A stretch of 64,000 nt of DNA from Ectobius pallidus (Eukaryota > Arthropoda > Insecta > Blattodea > Ectobiidae): the NCBI GenBank assembly GCA_964059195.1, contig CAXKWD010000005.1:93571882-93635881 (forward strand), given 5' to 3'. A program made the position numbers and the translations under genes. Positions 44,839 to 57,445 of this stretch are shown piece by piece (position 1 is the stretch's first letter; each line of letters begins with the position of its first letter). The notes below the pieces were generated by a model. The model saw nothing but the letters and a program-made list of their open reading frames with translations, was not told the origin of the DNA and searched no databases.

Positions 44839-47070
44839 CAATAGTGTGAATCTAAAAGTACTTTCTTTCCGTTTACAAATACGGTTTGAGATAAAAATTA
44901 AACTAAATTGTTGGTGTTAAGTCTAAGAACGACGACTTTCTCTTTGACCATTACTTGACGTGAAGAAAATAATATTTTTTCGTGATTTTCTCGAAAAGGT
45001 TTCCAATATCGTTGTTTAACATTTCTAAACACACTGCATATACTAAGAGCTAAAGGTGAAATGTTTTAAATTCTCTAAGAGTAGTTACAAGCTACTCATA
45101 TCATCTATAAAGCTAGGTTTTAAATCTTTTAGGGAGAAAAAACGGATTTAAATAAGGCTTAAATAACTGAATGTACAGGTGGGGGGGGGGGGAAGCGGAC
45201 CGACTCTTGTAGCTGATTTCAGAGCCTTGTGATACGTACAGTAAATAAATGTAAGAGATGTAACGGAAACGATTGTTTTCACAAGCAATGAAAATGACGT
45301 GAAATTATTTCTCAATTCTAGAAATTTATCGACACTAGCACAAATTTCAATACATTCCCTGCTATCCTGTGAATACCGCTAGGCATGCGCAGTGGCTCAT
45401 ATCGGCAACTTAGATATTTTAGTCGGTCCGCTTTTTTTCCCCTACCTGCACAAGTCTGCAATGCAGCCGCGTACAGCTGTCGTTTTATATCTGTGCCTCT
45501 CGCCGACCGTTGGAATTTTGTTACAAGGAGCAGGTAGTCCGTGCATTCCAATACAAAAGACATCCAGTTCCCTTTCTAGTCATTGCTTGTTCGAGCTCAA
45601 ATCTGCTGCCCGTTGTAAATTTAAGACATGTTTTTGTGCACACTAGTAGAATCTCTTCTCTTACCAGGAAATAGTCACTTGACAGACCGGCAGAGATATA
45701 ATACGATGTCTGTACTCTGTAATGGAATATGGAATATAGATATACACATTTTCAACTTACGTTTTAATGTAGGCTATACTAATTGTATTACCTATTATTG
45801 TATTTATAATAATTTTTGGAGGTGTACAAATGCTGTATTTTGTATTCAACCTGGTTGAGTTAAAAAAAAAGACTCTATAATCTTTTTTCTGCTACAAAAA
45901 GTAAAACATTATTATTATTAATATTATTAAACCCAGTGTACTACGTTTTTGAACTTCATTCAATAGGCAGTTGGTACATCCTGACCGAGATATGCTGTAG
46001 GGTAGTGACGGGCTTGACTATAAATTAACACAAAATTGAGAACAGAAAAAGGAAATATTGTAAAAGAATAACGGTATAAAATCATTGTATAATATTAATG
46101 TCGGAAACGTAAATCGACAAGGGAAATGCGGTTTGTCGTTATCTGACTTAATGTCGAGATTAAACAAAACACAATGCTACGAATCCATACACCATTATTT
46201 TATTTTAACAACTTGCGAATACCAGATGTCGCAACATTTTCGGAAGTTCCATGAGCATTACAATTGCATTGTTTCAACACAACTGGGGGAAAACTCTATA
46301 ATTTGTATGTATATGTACAGTAGAGAATGTTAACTATCCATTGCTGTATACTAAGCTGACAGAGTTTAAAATAAATGTTATCGACAGTAATAAATTACTT
46401 GGGATTGCATCTATACCAATAATGCAATGAAAGGACAGTAATAAAAGCTATCGCAAAAGCAATAACGATGAAATACACATTCAATTCAGGTTTTTTCGTA
46501 CATCTCAATAAGTAACCCCTGCAGAGGTGTGTTTATGCAACCTGCAATCTCCGCATGACAGAGAAGTTGCCGCCAAGTTTCGGCGAACCGCTCAGAGTGG
46601 AAGGATCACGTGGGAAGGATCAACTGAATAGAAGCAGACAATGAAGTACATACAATTTGCTCTGTTCCAGATACAGCAGTTATATTAAATTTTTAACAGA
46701 ATAACGGAAAATACATTTTAAGAAACGTTTAAAAGTCATGCATATATTTTTATTTAATAGTCTTTCTGTCCAGCGCTGATTGCCCTTTAAGACAATGAAT
46801 AAGTTACAAGAAAAAACGATGGAACTAATCACTGTTTTTCTTTGCTGTTTATGAATTGTGTAAGTTCAGTCTTGCGCATTTAAGGGTAAAATTGGATGCC
46901 TAGCGAGAGCTTTTAAGATGATACAATTATGTGCTATAGATTACAAGGCAAGAAATAACCTAGGGATGTCTATGTTTAGCCCAACATTAGTGTTCTCGAG
47001 TGGTATATGATTCGATCCTCGAGTTGAAAATTCGAACTTTATGGTAGCAATGCTGGTGACTGGCTTGTAA
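44839..47070. other. Long stretch without a recognisable gene
   Basis: A G-run lies at about 45180-45192, and 45360-45620 is GC-richer with overlapping open frames on both strands, none recognised. CTTTGACCATTACTTGACGT at about 44954 recurs in similar form near 56524, suggesting an old dispersed repeat. Confidence 0.3.
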
Positions 47071-47278
47071 GGCCGGGCGCAAGTTGAGACGCAGTTTGGT
47101 GACGTGAGGTAGAGGTGACTCACCGTAAGTTTAACATAGAATTAAATACAACAACGAAGGTTCGCACGCAGGGTGAAGTGAAGCAGATTCAACGAGTCAC
47201 GAGCTGCGGACGTTTGTGATCGTGCCACAGTTTCTCACTAGTGACTTTTCACTGCGCGTGAGAAGTTGTTTGTCCACC

Positions 47279-47420
47279 ATGGACATTGAGAAGAAATTAA
47301 TTGAGGATAAATTAATTATGGCAGGTCGAGGGAGAAAAAATTGTACGACACGTCAAATTAAAATTTCAGATTTGGGAAGAAATTGCGAAGGGCATTGGAA
47401 AGAAATGTGATAAAGTTGTT
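47279..47420 (+). pseudogene. Harbinger MADF/Myb-like accessory protein remnant
   Basis: An ATG in a strong CCACCATGG context starts MDIEKKLIE. A frame change then exposes LYDTSN, and a further one FQIWEEIAKGIGKKCDK, the typical core of a MADF (Myb/SANT-like) domain. Harbinger elements encode such a DNA-binding partner of the nuclease. Frameshifts and the absence of the downstream part make this a short dead fragment. Confidence 0.6.
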
Positions 47421-48697
47421 TATAATGTTTTTATACTTAAATAAGATGGATTTATTTGAAGGGAACAATGGAAAAGCTATAGTAGTGTCCGTTTTTATGG
47501 ACTTTGAGATAATAATGCTTTCTAATAGTGAATTTGGAATTTTGGAATTAGTTTAGGCAGAAAGCGGTAATATTATAGGGGAAAAAGGATCGTACTCCAT
47601 GCAGTTTGAAAGATTGATGTCCGCTCTGAAAGTAAACAAACCCTCTTCAACTCTTCATATTTATTGTTTATCAGTTTGTTGCTATGCTCTTTTCAATCAA
47701 AAGCGATTCTTGAATTAATTTCTATACAATGTGTTCAATTTGTTATCCTTTTTCGTTTTCCGCTGTACCCTTCATTTGTTTTAGATAACATTAATTTTAT
47801 ATGCAGTAGATTTTCGACGAAAAGAAAAAGTTGCATAAGCAGGCATAAAAGTGTATATTTTCTATACAGATGTATATCATAACTAGTATAAACCATAAGA
47901 ATTAATTAGTTGGGAAGTTTCAGATTTGTAATTAAAAATAAAATGAAGGAGTCATCTTGAAATTTATTTTCAACTTACTTTCATAAATGTTTTATAATTA
48001 TGTACAGTAAAATTGCTCCATGTTCCTTAACAAACGTTTCTGAAATGAAACATTTTCTCAAAATGATTTTACCAATTAGTTCCGTTTCGCTTTATAATGT
48101 TTTCCCGTTCAGAGTTAAACTTAGTATCTCACCGGAATTTGAAAAGTAACCTTAATTTAAATTGAATTGAATGATTGAGTGTTATAGTGACATTAAAAAT
48201 AAGAAATAAAAGGGTATTATATTTATTAAAAATTATATATTTATTATGTCTTAATGATGAATTTTCGTATCATAATTATTAATTATATGTATATATGATC
48301 GCTGAATGTAAGTATTCGCAACATTACATTAAAAAAAATTAAATTTGTAGGAAATTAATACATTCTTCCCAGTGTCGACTCGTAGCTAAAATTAGTGCGA
48401 TTGCTGCTTCATAAAATGTTTAGCCTTCGTTTTGAATATTGTGCAAAAGGAAATATACATATTTAAAAAGAAAATTGATTCAGAAACTTGAAAAGACCCT
48501 AAAAGAACAAAATCAAACTTTTTTACTTACTGTAATTTAAATTGTTACAGCTCAAGCTTGATCTATTCGTTTAAAAATTAAATCGATTATTCTTGTTTTA
48601 ATTTCCGCGAAAAGATCAATAATTTTCTCATTATTATTGATAAACTTCATTATGCAGCTTAGTGTATGAATTCAACTAGTATAAGATAATTCAAGTT

Positions 48698-49798
48698 TTG
48701 GTAAGAAATTCAACCTGTATACTAGTAGTCTTAATAAACACCAAAGAAGTGTATGTAGCATTTGTTGATCTGGAAAAGGCCTTTGACAGAGTAGATTGGA
48801 TTAAACTTATAGAGATCCTGAAGAAAATTGGTGTGGACTGGAAGGAGAGGAGACTTTTATGCAATCTATATATGAAACAGCAAATGAAAGTAAGGATAGG
48901 AGAAGAAATGACAGAGGGCAGAGTAATGGGAAGAGGGGTAAGGCAAGGATGCCCTTTATCGCCTACTCTCTTCAACATATACTTGGAAGATTTAATAAAG
49001 AATTGCTTCCTGAACAAGGGAGGAGCAAACATAGGAGGAAGAAGAATAAAGTGCATAAGATTTGCCGATGATATGGCTTTGCTAGCAGAGGATGAAACAA
49101 CACTGAAAAACATGCTGATGGAGCTAAATGGCAGATGTGAGGACTATGGAATGAAGATAAATATAAATAAGACGAAGACCATGGTTATCGGAAGAGAACC
49201 TAAGAGGATAGACACGCGAATCAAAAATGAAGCAGTGAAACAAGTGGATAGTTTTAAATATCTGGGTTGTACTATAAATAGCAACATGAACTGCTGTCAG
49301 GAAGTAAAACAGAGGATAGCCATGGCAAAAGAGGCCTTTAATAGAAAAAGAAGAATTTTTTGTGGGCCCATGGCAAAAGATCTTAGGAAGAGGCTAGTAA
49401 AGTGCTTTGTGTGGAGTGTAGCACTGTATGGAGCAGAGACTTGGACGCTACGGAAGAGTGAAGAAAAACGACTGGAATCATTTGAGATGTGGATTTGGAG
49501 AAGGATGGAGCGTATACAATGGGCAGACAAAATTAAAAACAAAGACGTGCTAGAAAGAGTGGGAGAAAGAAGAACATTGTTGGAGCTCCTAAAGAAGAGG
49601 AAAAGAAATTGGCTGGGACATTGGCTAAGAAGAAATTGTCTGCTGAAGGATGCTTTAGAAGGAATGATAAATGGAAAGAAGGTTCGAGGCAGAAGAAGAT
49701 ATCAGATGATAGATAACATTAAAATAAATGGATTGTATGCCGATACAAAAAGGAAGGCTGAGAGCAGGAAAGAGTGGAGAATGCTTAGTTTGCAGTGA
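48698..49798 (+). pseudogene. LINE reverse transcriptase (C-terminal part), open frame
   Basis: The frame is open for 366 codons; the first ~15 residues come from flanking DNA. It has AFVDLEKAFDRVDW (residues 21-34, first catalytic Asp), RGVRQGCPLSPTLFN around 79-93 and RFADDMALLAED at 121-132 (Asp pair). KININKTKTMVIGRE and KYLGCTINSN follow. The C-terminus has ALYGAETWTLRK, WRRMERIQWADKIKNK, NWLGHWLRRNCLLKDALEG and a final Arg/Lys-rich stretch. This is a non-LTR RT with the C-terminal region common to an insect L2/CR1-like or related clade; the clade is uncertain. The endonuclease is missing, so it is inactive despite lacking stops. A decayed relative is at 56230-56545. Confidence 0.9.
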
Positions 49799-49835
49799 AA
49801 GACCTGCCCTTGGGCAGAACACTATGAATGAATGA
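48740..49835 (+). mobile_element. 5'-truncated LINE inserted in the Harbinger element
   Basis: Homology to LINE ORF2 begins abruptly near 48745, inside the RT domain. The element ends 30 bp after the stop in a (TGAA)4 tail at about 49824-49839. Tails of this type occur in L2-like and related LINE clades. A clear TSD was not found. Confidence 0.75.
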
Positions 49836-50167
49836 ATGAATATTGTTTCGAATCCGATTGTGAATAAAAATTTTGGATTATATACATTCATTTTATTAAA
49901 GTATGTCTATATACAATTGTCAAATACTAAGTTGATTTTATTTATTATACACATGAACATTTATTGAACATTGTATCTCTTTTTGTTTGTCAGTTGGTAA
50001 TATTTGATAATTCTTTGTATAATAATAATAATGACACCTTAATTAAAATTTGACTTCTTTTCTTGCAGTATTGTTATTTGACGTATTGAAAAGTAATAAG
50101 TTAGGTTAGAAGTCACTCTGCGCCACCTCACGTCACCAAACTGCGTCTCAACTTGCGCCCGGCCTAA

Positions 50168-50660
50168 GACATGGCTAGTGACATAAAGCGATCGCTTTCA
50201 AGCATCTACGGGTCTTTTCACTACCTGTAATGCAGTTTAATTAGCGTGGTATTCTCTGGCATTTATGCCTCGGAGAATGGCAATTTTGACGGTAGAAACG
50301 CTATTGACATCTTGTCACATCAAATCTGCACGACGGTTGACTCACATTTGAATTACCATCACCTCTATGCTTATAATCGTATACCACATTTCCATAAAGT
50401 ATTCGTAATAACGTGACCATAGACTAGAGATGTCACGTTGTATAGTGACATACAGCATCTCATGGTTCCATTGTTTTAATTTGAGGGGATAATAGTTGGC
50501 ATGACTTATGCTCCATCCGTCGCGCACACACAGACAAACACACACACACACATATATATATAGTGTAATAGCCTAGCATCTCGGCCACCTCACTCTATTG
50601 ATGTTACATGAGAATAAAATTCTTCTTAATTCTCAATAACGACGACATTTGCTAGTTATT
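50168..50660. other. Unannotated stretch with CA/TA microsatellite
   Basis: A CACA...TATATA tract lies at about 50525-50562. Otherwise nothing recognised. Confidence 0.4.
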
Positions 50661-50778
50661 AACGATGTAAGACCGTTATATAATACTTAACAGGCAAGCA
50701 CGAACTATCAAAACGAGTGTTAGCGAGTACAGTTAATCGTGAGAGCCTGCCAAGTTCTTATAACGGTCGAACATCGTA
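50661..50778. mobile_element. 118 bp hairpin, MITE-like
   Basis: The left arm (50661-50703) starts AACGATGTAAGACCGTTATA. It pairs imperfectly with the right arm (50737-50778), whose complement reads CGATGTTCGACCGTTATAAG; the GCCTG/CAGGC parts also pair. No TSD is obvious and there is no coding. Confidence 0.5.
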
Positions 50779-51543
50779 TGAATTTGTTATTCTGAATCTT
50801 GAATTTTAAAAGAATTTAGGTCTGTGATTGAGCTCAAATTGTAATTATTTTTAATATATTATATCATGATATACAAAGAAGACAAACTTTAGATGAAACA
50901 TGTTACGTGTTGGAATAGTCGAGAGTAAAAACTATATAAGAGAAAGCATGAAACTCATCACTACTAAATCCTTTGTGGTTCGAAAGCAAAATAAATGGTG
51001 AACTTATATTAAAGGTCTTCTATCAGAATACAGAATCCCACTGGATAGAAATAGAGGGAAAGTATTGACAGTATTCCAATTATCGGTTTTGCAGCTGCTT
51101 TTTCACGTACATTTAATTCAATGTTCGGGCCGGCACGTAGAGGATGAAAATTCCTGTTGAATATGCCTGCTCTAGTGATTACGGAAGAGACGTGTTCGAG
51201 TCAAATAAAACTCCCGTGACAGCTGAAATAGTCTCATCCCCTTTCAAATTGCCCCTGGTAGCGTTTTACCGCCAAGATGGATAGTGGCAGTGCACGGACC
51301 GTGGGAGATTAGAGGATACCGGAATTATACAATTTAGTGCCCTATTCCTTGGCACCACTCGGGTTGCTTTCGACAGGCGTAAAAGAGACAGAGACTACAA
51401 AAGAACGTAGCCTAAGGCAAAAAGAGGTGATTGTATTGCTATTATAAGGGTTACCAAAAGCCTCAAGCGTTGTAAAGGGTAGTGTAGCTAGAAATTAGCT
51501 AGAATTTAAATGTTCCAGTTATCCGGCTAAGTCCTACAAACAG

Positions 51544-51545
<2 letters not shown>
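50779..51545. other. Unannotated stretch
   Basis: Slightly GC-richer at 51120-51390, without a recognisable gene or element. Confidence 0.3.
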
Positions 51546-51610
<65 letters not shown>

Positions 51611-51628
51611 TATTATTATTATTATTGT
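51546..51628. repeat. (AAT)n microsatellite with inverted (ATT)n end
   Basis: About 22 AAT units run directly into several ATT units, forming a self-complementary junction. Confidence 0.95.
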
Positions 51629-52880
51629 CAAGCATAAATTTACTCGCATCCCTAATGTAGGGTAGGCTATTTACAGGGATGTTTGTACGTCTCAAATAAA
51701 GACAAAAACAAAACCAAGAATAAAACAAACAAGAAACAGTAAAAACAACAAAACAAAATAAAACAGAACAAAATTCCACTAATACTGTACCTAGTAGCAA
51801 GTGACTCTACAAACAGAAATAAAATCACTTACAGATTTAAAATGATCATTTAAATGAAGGAAATTTTTTAGAGCATTAAAAAAAACCAATTAGTGTTGAA
51901 ATAAGCCATGTAATTTGTAATTATTATAAAATTTTGTAATAATAATTTTTTGTAATAATAATAAAATAAATAAAATAAAAATAATTAAATAAAATACAAT
52001 ATTTCGCACCTTGTGAACATTTGCTTCTTCTTTAGTGTAAGGATTCCTATAGAGTTGAGAAAGTAGTAGATTTATAATTTTTCTACACAAATATAATAGG
52101 CACTATGGGTAGTAATCGTACTACATTTCTACCCAAAAATTCCATCTCAAATATCAAAGGAAATTGTATATATTTCGAGAGTTCCTGAGTCCAGTAATAC
52201 CTAAGTCTGTGTGTGCATGAGTGTATCTAGATTTGTCCCCGTGAACAGAATAGTTCTAACGAATATAATATCGAAGTTCTATTTAGATATTTTCCTAAGT
52301 TAAGAGACAAAATGTTCTCTTTTACCATCATTCGTTATGAAAAAATTGAATAATGGAAATATCAAACGTCTTCATTACCTGTGCCGTTTTTGTACCAAGT
52401 TACTTTTTTCTCAAGTTACTTTTTGTTCAATAAGTCCAGATACATATCCCAAGCTTTGTTCTAAGTGTCAAATTTTAAAGGAAGAGGTTATAAACTTTCT
52501 GCTTGAAAAATAGTACTACAAACATGAGAGGTATTATTACTAAGTTAATGCACTATTATATTAACCAAATTCTGTAGTATGTATTTTTAAGATCTTATTA
52601 AGGTTCATAGTCGGAGAGAAAAATGGGAGAGTTCGTTGCAGAACTAAATATCTAATTCTGGCCACTGGAGTAGTTACACGAATCGTATCCGTGAGATGAA
52701 GATACTGGAAACTTGTTGTTCTGTTTTAGAAAGTGAAAATGCCACTTCTCATGACAATACTTTTCGAAAAGCACCGACTTTAGGCAAATACAATCGTATT
52801 TGCTTAAGGGAAGATGTGTCCACCTTGTTTGTACACAGGAGAACGCAACGTCAGAACATTTTTTTTTTTTCATTTTTGTC
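51629..52880. other. Unannotated AT-rich stretch
   Basis: It contains AT-only patches (51910-52005) and a T-run at about 52860-52870. No gene recognised. Confidence 0.3.
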
Positions 52881-52922
52881 TGTTCTAATATATTCGGCAA
52901 CCGATTCTTAATACAAATCAAG

Positions 52923-53432
52923 CAACATAGCTGGATGCATGGGCAGGGAAATAGGAGAAATGTGTGGAGAAAGGTTAAGAACCGTTTGAAGGATACTGAT
53001 AGACAACAGACAAATGCTCAATGTCAGACTGTGGTTTCACTTGAATTACAATCGCGGTTAAAATCGGAGTGGGGGAAGGAGCAATACATAGAAAAAAGAT
53101 TCAAAGTCAGTAAACTGGGGCTCGCTTGGATTAGACTCGGTGCGTGGCGAATGATTAAGATCAGAGATGAAAACGGAATGAGAGTTTGTCCATTATGTAA
53201 GGGGGAAGAATCATGGTCCCATATTTTGGCAAATTGTGAAGGTTTGGAAAATTGGAGGGAAAAATATTTACCAGTATATTTTATGGAATCAAATAGGGAG
53301 TAACGAAAATGTTTGGAGCTACTGACGGGAAAAAACGTTGAGGAAGACATTGGAAAGTTTTTAATGAAGGCGAGACAGCTCAGGTTTGAAAAAGCGACAA
53401 ATTGGAGAGCGGGTATGGAGAGTGAGGAATAG
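52923..53432 (+). pseudogene. LINE ORF2 C-terminal fragment with zinc knuckle
   Basis: A frame running from about 52923 carries helical charged sequence, then LGLAWIRLGAWRMIKIRD. It then has the knuckle CPLCKGEESWSHILANC, a CxxC...H...C pattern found at the end of several LINE ORF2 proteins. A TAA at 53301-53303 interrupts, but the same frame continues another 42 codons (KFLMKARQLRFEKATNWR) to a TAG at 53430-53432. This implies one nonsense mutation in an otherwise intact tail. The RT itself is absent (5' truncation). An AATAAA follows at about 53571. Confidence 0.65.
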
Positions 53433-54542
53433 ATTGTTTGTTTGTGTTATTTTGTATTTATATTATTTGTGCTTTCTTTTTTGAGTTTGTGTGTTTTTGC
53501 GTAAGCATGTTCGGTCCATGTGGACTCATGCGCATGTTTGCATTGTAATTTATAAAAAGCTAATTACTGTAATAAACACTGTACTATACTGTAATACCCC
53601 TGCTGCCACCTATCAGTAATATCTGTCCTCATGCAATGGATATATTATTCGAAAAATTTAACGTCATTTTTAGCTTTAATATTCTGCGCTGATTAATTTT
53701 AACGTGCTACTATAATAGAAAATTCGTACCTGCCGGTACTTATAATATTTTTAAAAAGCATCTTTTTTACTTTGTAAAACAGTCGGAATTTTAACACAGA
53801 TTTTTAGTATTTTCGTGTCTTCTGCTAGAAACAAATGCTTCTTTCATCCTTTATTCTGAAACCTATTCCGTATTTTTCAATTCGACAAACGGACAGACGG
53901 ACAGACTAAAACAATAAACAGATGAGGAATTGTTTAAAAAGCCCTTTGATGATTTTTAAATGCCGTCGCCGATCCTGAATAGCGTGATATCATTGATGCG
54001 GTTTTCCTCACATTGTCTCTACACAAAGCTACATTTCCCGGCTACATTTCCCGAATATCAGAAGGTAAAAGATCAAACAACACAGTTATATTTATATTCC
54101 CCTGACCTAATAGAAAACATAATGTTGTGTGTAATGTGGCAAACCCCATTGTGCCAGTTCGTGGAACTGAACCGAGTTCCACACAGTGTTTTGAATAGAA
54201 TTTAACTGTAAAGGTTTGTGCTCCGTTGAGTGGTGTCTAAAGTTCATTTTTATTTTCTACATCAGTAAATTTGTGTTACTGCAAACATTTACGGCTTAAG
54301 TTACACACGCACATATAACACCTGATTTGCACTGGTCATTCATTGCTGTGAATGTAACATTACAATATTTTTACCAGACATTTTATTCCGACGTACTTCT
54401 GCCCGATTTTATTCCTTCGACAAATAGAAAGTGGTATTATTGCAGGAGTAGGCACTCAGTAGTATCAGGATTACAGAAAGTCAAGTTTGTGGAAGAAACG
54501 ACTAGCTTATAATTAAAAAGTTTCTAATTAAAATTTTAGGTC
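53433..54542. other. Unannotated stretch, LINE 3' flank and AT-rich DNA
   Basis: The first ~150 bp are probably the 3' untranslated region of the preceding LINE fragment. The rest shows small open frames only. Confidence 0.3.
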
Positions 54543-54553
54543 TTAGTGTAAGT

Positions 54554-54838
54554 GAAGTGTTCCCTATACAGACCATGGAGGCCCAGAGGGTTCCAGGATG
54601 AGATGTTCCCAGATTTTAGACATTCGGCACGTGAAGGTGGTACCGGCACCGGCCACCTTTACTCCCCAGGATTGTTCCTGGTACTAATTTCTGTTGGAGG
54701 CTGAGTCGACCCAAGGTCCATAGTGCCACCAGAAGGATCAGGCCAATTGAAAATCTTCAACGACCTCATCGGGGATCGAACCCATCTACCTTCCGGATTG
54801 TAGCGCAGCGCCTCAACCACTACTCTACGGCGTACCCC
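54554..54838 (-). mobile_element. tRNA-derived SINE, type S1 (full length)
   Basis: Minus-strand head GGGGTACGCCGTAGAGTAGTGG and B-box-like GATGGGTTCGATCCCC, then the same body as 34027-34301 plus a short extra segment (GGATCAGGCC region). A perfect 11 bp TSD, TTAGTGTAAGT, flanks it (54543-54553, 54839-54849). The internal promoter boxes look better preserved than in the other copies. Confidence 0.9.
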
Positions 54839-54849
54839 TTAGTGTAAGT

Positions 54850-56229
54850 AAAACGTGAAAAAATAAAAACGCTAGATTGGTTTTCAGCTACACTGCGGAA
54901 AACATTTTCTTCAGCTTGTGCCACCTATAATTTAGGCACCCTCCTTTTTGGTTATTTCAGGTTTTGTTTGTTGTTTCCACGTACATCTCTTCTCACAACC
55001 TAACTTTCATTTCGTTCATTAACTTCCTTTCTTCCGGTGGCGTCTTATGACATCATGTCCGTTGTCTTGATTTCTAAATGCTGCCGTGTGCAGAGGGATC
55101 AGCTCACGAAGTAGTACTCGGTTGCGAGGATTGCTTGAGTAAGGAGCAAGTTGATGTAATCTCTGTATTCCTGCTTCGACTCCGAAATAGGTATGCAGAG
55201 CCGTTGACTCAATTTTGTAATTTTCCTGATGGGCCTTCTTTAGTTACACAGTTTCAGTTTCAGTTTAATTATTATGTTTAGTTTAAATTAACTTATGACC
55301 CACCAATTTCTTGGTTATTTCATTTTTGGTTTGCTTGTTATATTATTTTAGTTTTACTTATTTTAGATTTTTTATATATGCTTTGGTTTTTCGATCTTTT
55401 GTGAGAAGAGATGATCGCCATTATTCAGTTAGCGTCATTTTTAATCTGTTGCATATTGTAAATTTTACCAGTCCTCTTCATTTTAAGTCAGTTATTTTCT
55501 AGAGGATAAGTTACAAAAACTTATTCTGCATTTTATGCTTAACTTATCATGTTGTTCAGAGATGAATAAAATTGTTAAAGAACTGTTGGTTACATAGCGT
55601 GTGTCATTTCTATAATTGGCTACTAGTTTCAGTGTAGGGACTTCGCCTCGGGGCTAAATTCATTACTTTCTTACAAACTGATAAATAACAGGTGCAATTT
55701 GTAGCAAGAGTAAAAAAAAGTCAAATGTCAATAATATGTTTTTCTCAATTACGAAAGACCTGTGTAACATTTTGTTTTTATATCAAGATATTCCATTTTG
55801 AAACTGTGCAAAAGCAGACATTTCAATAGTGTTTCATTCCATACTGTTCATGCCTTTAGGCTACACACAGTGTATAGACAATTTTTTTCTGTTAAATGAT
55901 GTTCATGAACTCAACGCACTTCTAGAATTTTAGGATCAAACACAATGCATCCTTTATCTATGATATGGATAGACAAAGTACTAATAGAGTTGCATGCTCA
56001 ACTATGTGCATTTGCACCAAATTCAATAAACTCACAGCCACACCAGTGAAAATAATTTTTAGAACATACCAAATATTGGGATCGGAGTTTGGGATGTTGA
56101 GATGTTTATATCTTGACGATGATAGTTTTCTGCCCAAGAGCAGGCCTTTCAATGAAAACTCGTCTTTTCTATTTTCTATCTTCCTTTCTGTACCCGCATA
56201 TGAATATTTTATATTAATGTAATTCTATT
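54850..56229. other. Unannotated stretch
   Basis: Open frames up to 85 codons without recognisable domains; T-rich at 55300-55400. No element terminus recognised. Confidence 0.3.
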
Positions 56230-56545
56230 TTATCATACTTTCATCCCCCATCTATTTACCTTCCATCAATCCTTCCAGTACGTCTATCAGTGGGCTTTTC
56301 CTTGACCTAGCCAGGTTGTTTACCTCTTCTTGATCACATTCCTTCACCTTTCCTGTCAACACTATTTCATTTCTTACTTCATAATTTCTCACACTTCATT
56401 TTCCTCCATACCCTCTCTTCAGATTCTTCCAATAGTTTTGCCTCCCTATGGTTTAGCGTCCATTTCTTAACGTCATATTACGCCACACTCAACACAAAGC
56501 TTCAGCTTCTTCCTGACTTTATCTTTGACCAACACTTGACGTGAG
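56230..56545 (-). pseudogene. Decayed LINE reverse-transcriptase C-terminal fragment
   Basis: On the minus strand, over shifting frames, DKVRKKLKLCVE, KKWTLNHREAKLLEESEERV and WRKMKCEKL correspond in order to the region around ALYGAETWTLRK...WRRME of the LINE at 48698-49798. Later, more damaged positions match the GRRRYQMIDN end. It is thus an old copy of the same or a sister LINE family in opposite orientation. Several stops and shifts make coding impossible. Confidence 0.55.
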
Positions 56546-57369
56546 GAAAATAATTAATCTTTTTTAAATCAAAATTGAAAACTATTTCCCCTTACAGATA
56601 TTTAAATGTGAGTAAGAATTTTTAAGTGAGATTTTTTACAGATTTACTGATTTTTTTGATACTGTTTTGTTTGAAAAAAATATTTTACCCAGATAAATAA
56701 AAAGTTTTAAAAACTCATCTACGGTTATATTAAATATTTTTAAATAACTACGGTATGTACAGAAAATCTTATTGGTAATTCTATTCTGCACACCGTAAAG
56801 TACACTGTAAAAAAATTCGTAGTTGTATCTCTATTTTTGTGTGAGAAGATAGATTTTGAATGTGGTAAAATACCAAGCAAATTGAAAATGAGAAAACAGG
56901 CGATTCAAGTTTGCATGCACTGGCAGTTGGAAGAGCACTGGGGTTTAAAAGTTGTGTCGGCAGCAGCAGTTCTTTCCGTCCAAACGGCATAAAATTTTAC
57001 CGAGTTATTCCTTAGGTTATGCATAACTTTTTAACACTAAAATAAGAAATAGCATTTTTAAACCTAAATTTCTTAATCAAAACTTCTGTCATCTCTCATG
57101 ATTGGGTCTTCAAGTTATTGATGAAAACTCTGTGGTCACGCCAAACACTCACTCTGTGGTCACCTCTACTACAGATGTTAGAGCATCTATAAAGTAGGAA
57201 GAATGTATCCATCTCTAATGCTCATTACAGAGTTTGAAGTTAGTCAACACTGTTACTGGTACTGGTGAACATAAAGAGCAATAATGATATAAGCATCAGT
57301 GTCGGATGAATCATCTCTACTCTGCAGGTGCACGAACATATGTACGGGTATAGAGGAATATAAGGAACG
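56546..57369. other. Unannotated AT-rich stretch
   Basis: A short tandem ACTCTGTGGTCACGCC / ACTCTGTGGTCACCTC pair at about 57128-57165 is the only repeat noticed. Confidence 0.3.
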
Positions 57370-57445
57370 ACACTGGAGTGTTCTTGGGGAGCCAGTAATA
57401 TCGGTGCCAGATATCTGGCTGAAAACCGGGTTCGGTTCCCATTCA
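57370..57445 (+). repeat. Weak tRNA-like sequence
   Basis: ACCGGGTTCGGTTCCC is a good B box, but the A-box side (around 57390) is poor and no SINE body is recognised. Confidence 0.3.

Larger units (their letters stand above)
47071..50164 (+). mobile_element. PIF/Harbinger-type element, degenerate, with a nested LINE
   Basis: TIRs of about 40 bp identical at both ends begin GGCCGGGCGCAAGTTGAGAC and are flanked by the 3 bp TSD TAA (47068-47070, 50165-50167). The G-rich start and TWA target are typical of PIF/Harbinger. A MADF/Myb-like coding remnant lies near the left end. No DDE nuclease frame is recognisable between 47420 and 48690, or after the LINE. The LINE at about 48740-49830 inserted later. 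Confidence 0.85.

Noticed and set aside
45318..45646. Overlapping open frames on both strands near 45.4-45.6 kb
   Set aside because: Neither shows a recognisable domain, and both seem to result from locally higher GC.
53960..54205. 81-codon open frame
   Set aside because: No homology recognised and no start or splice context; ordinary composition.
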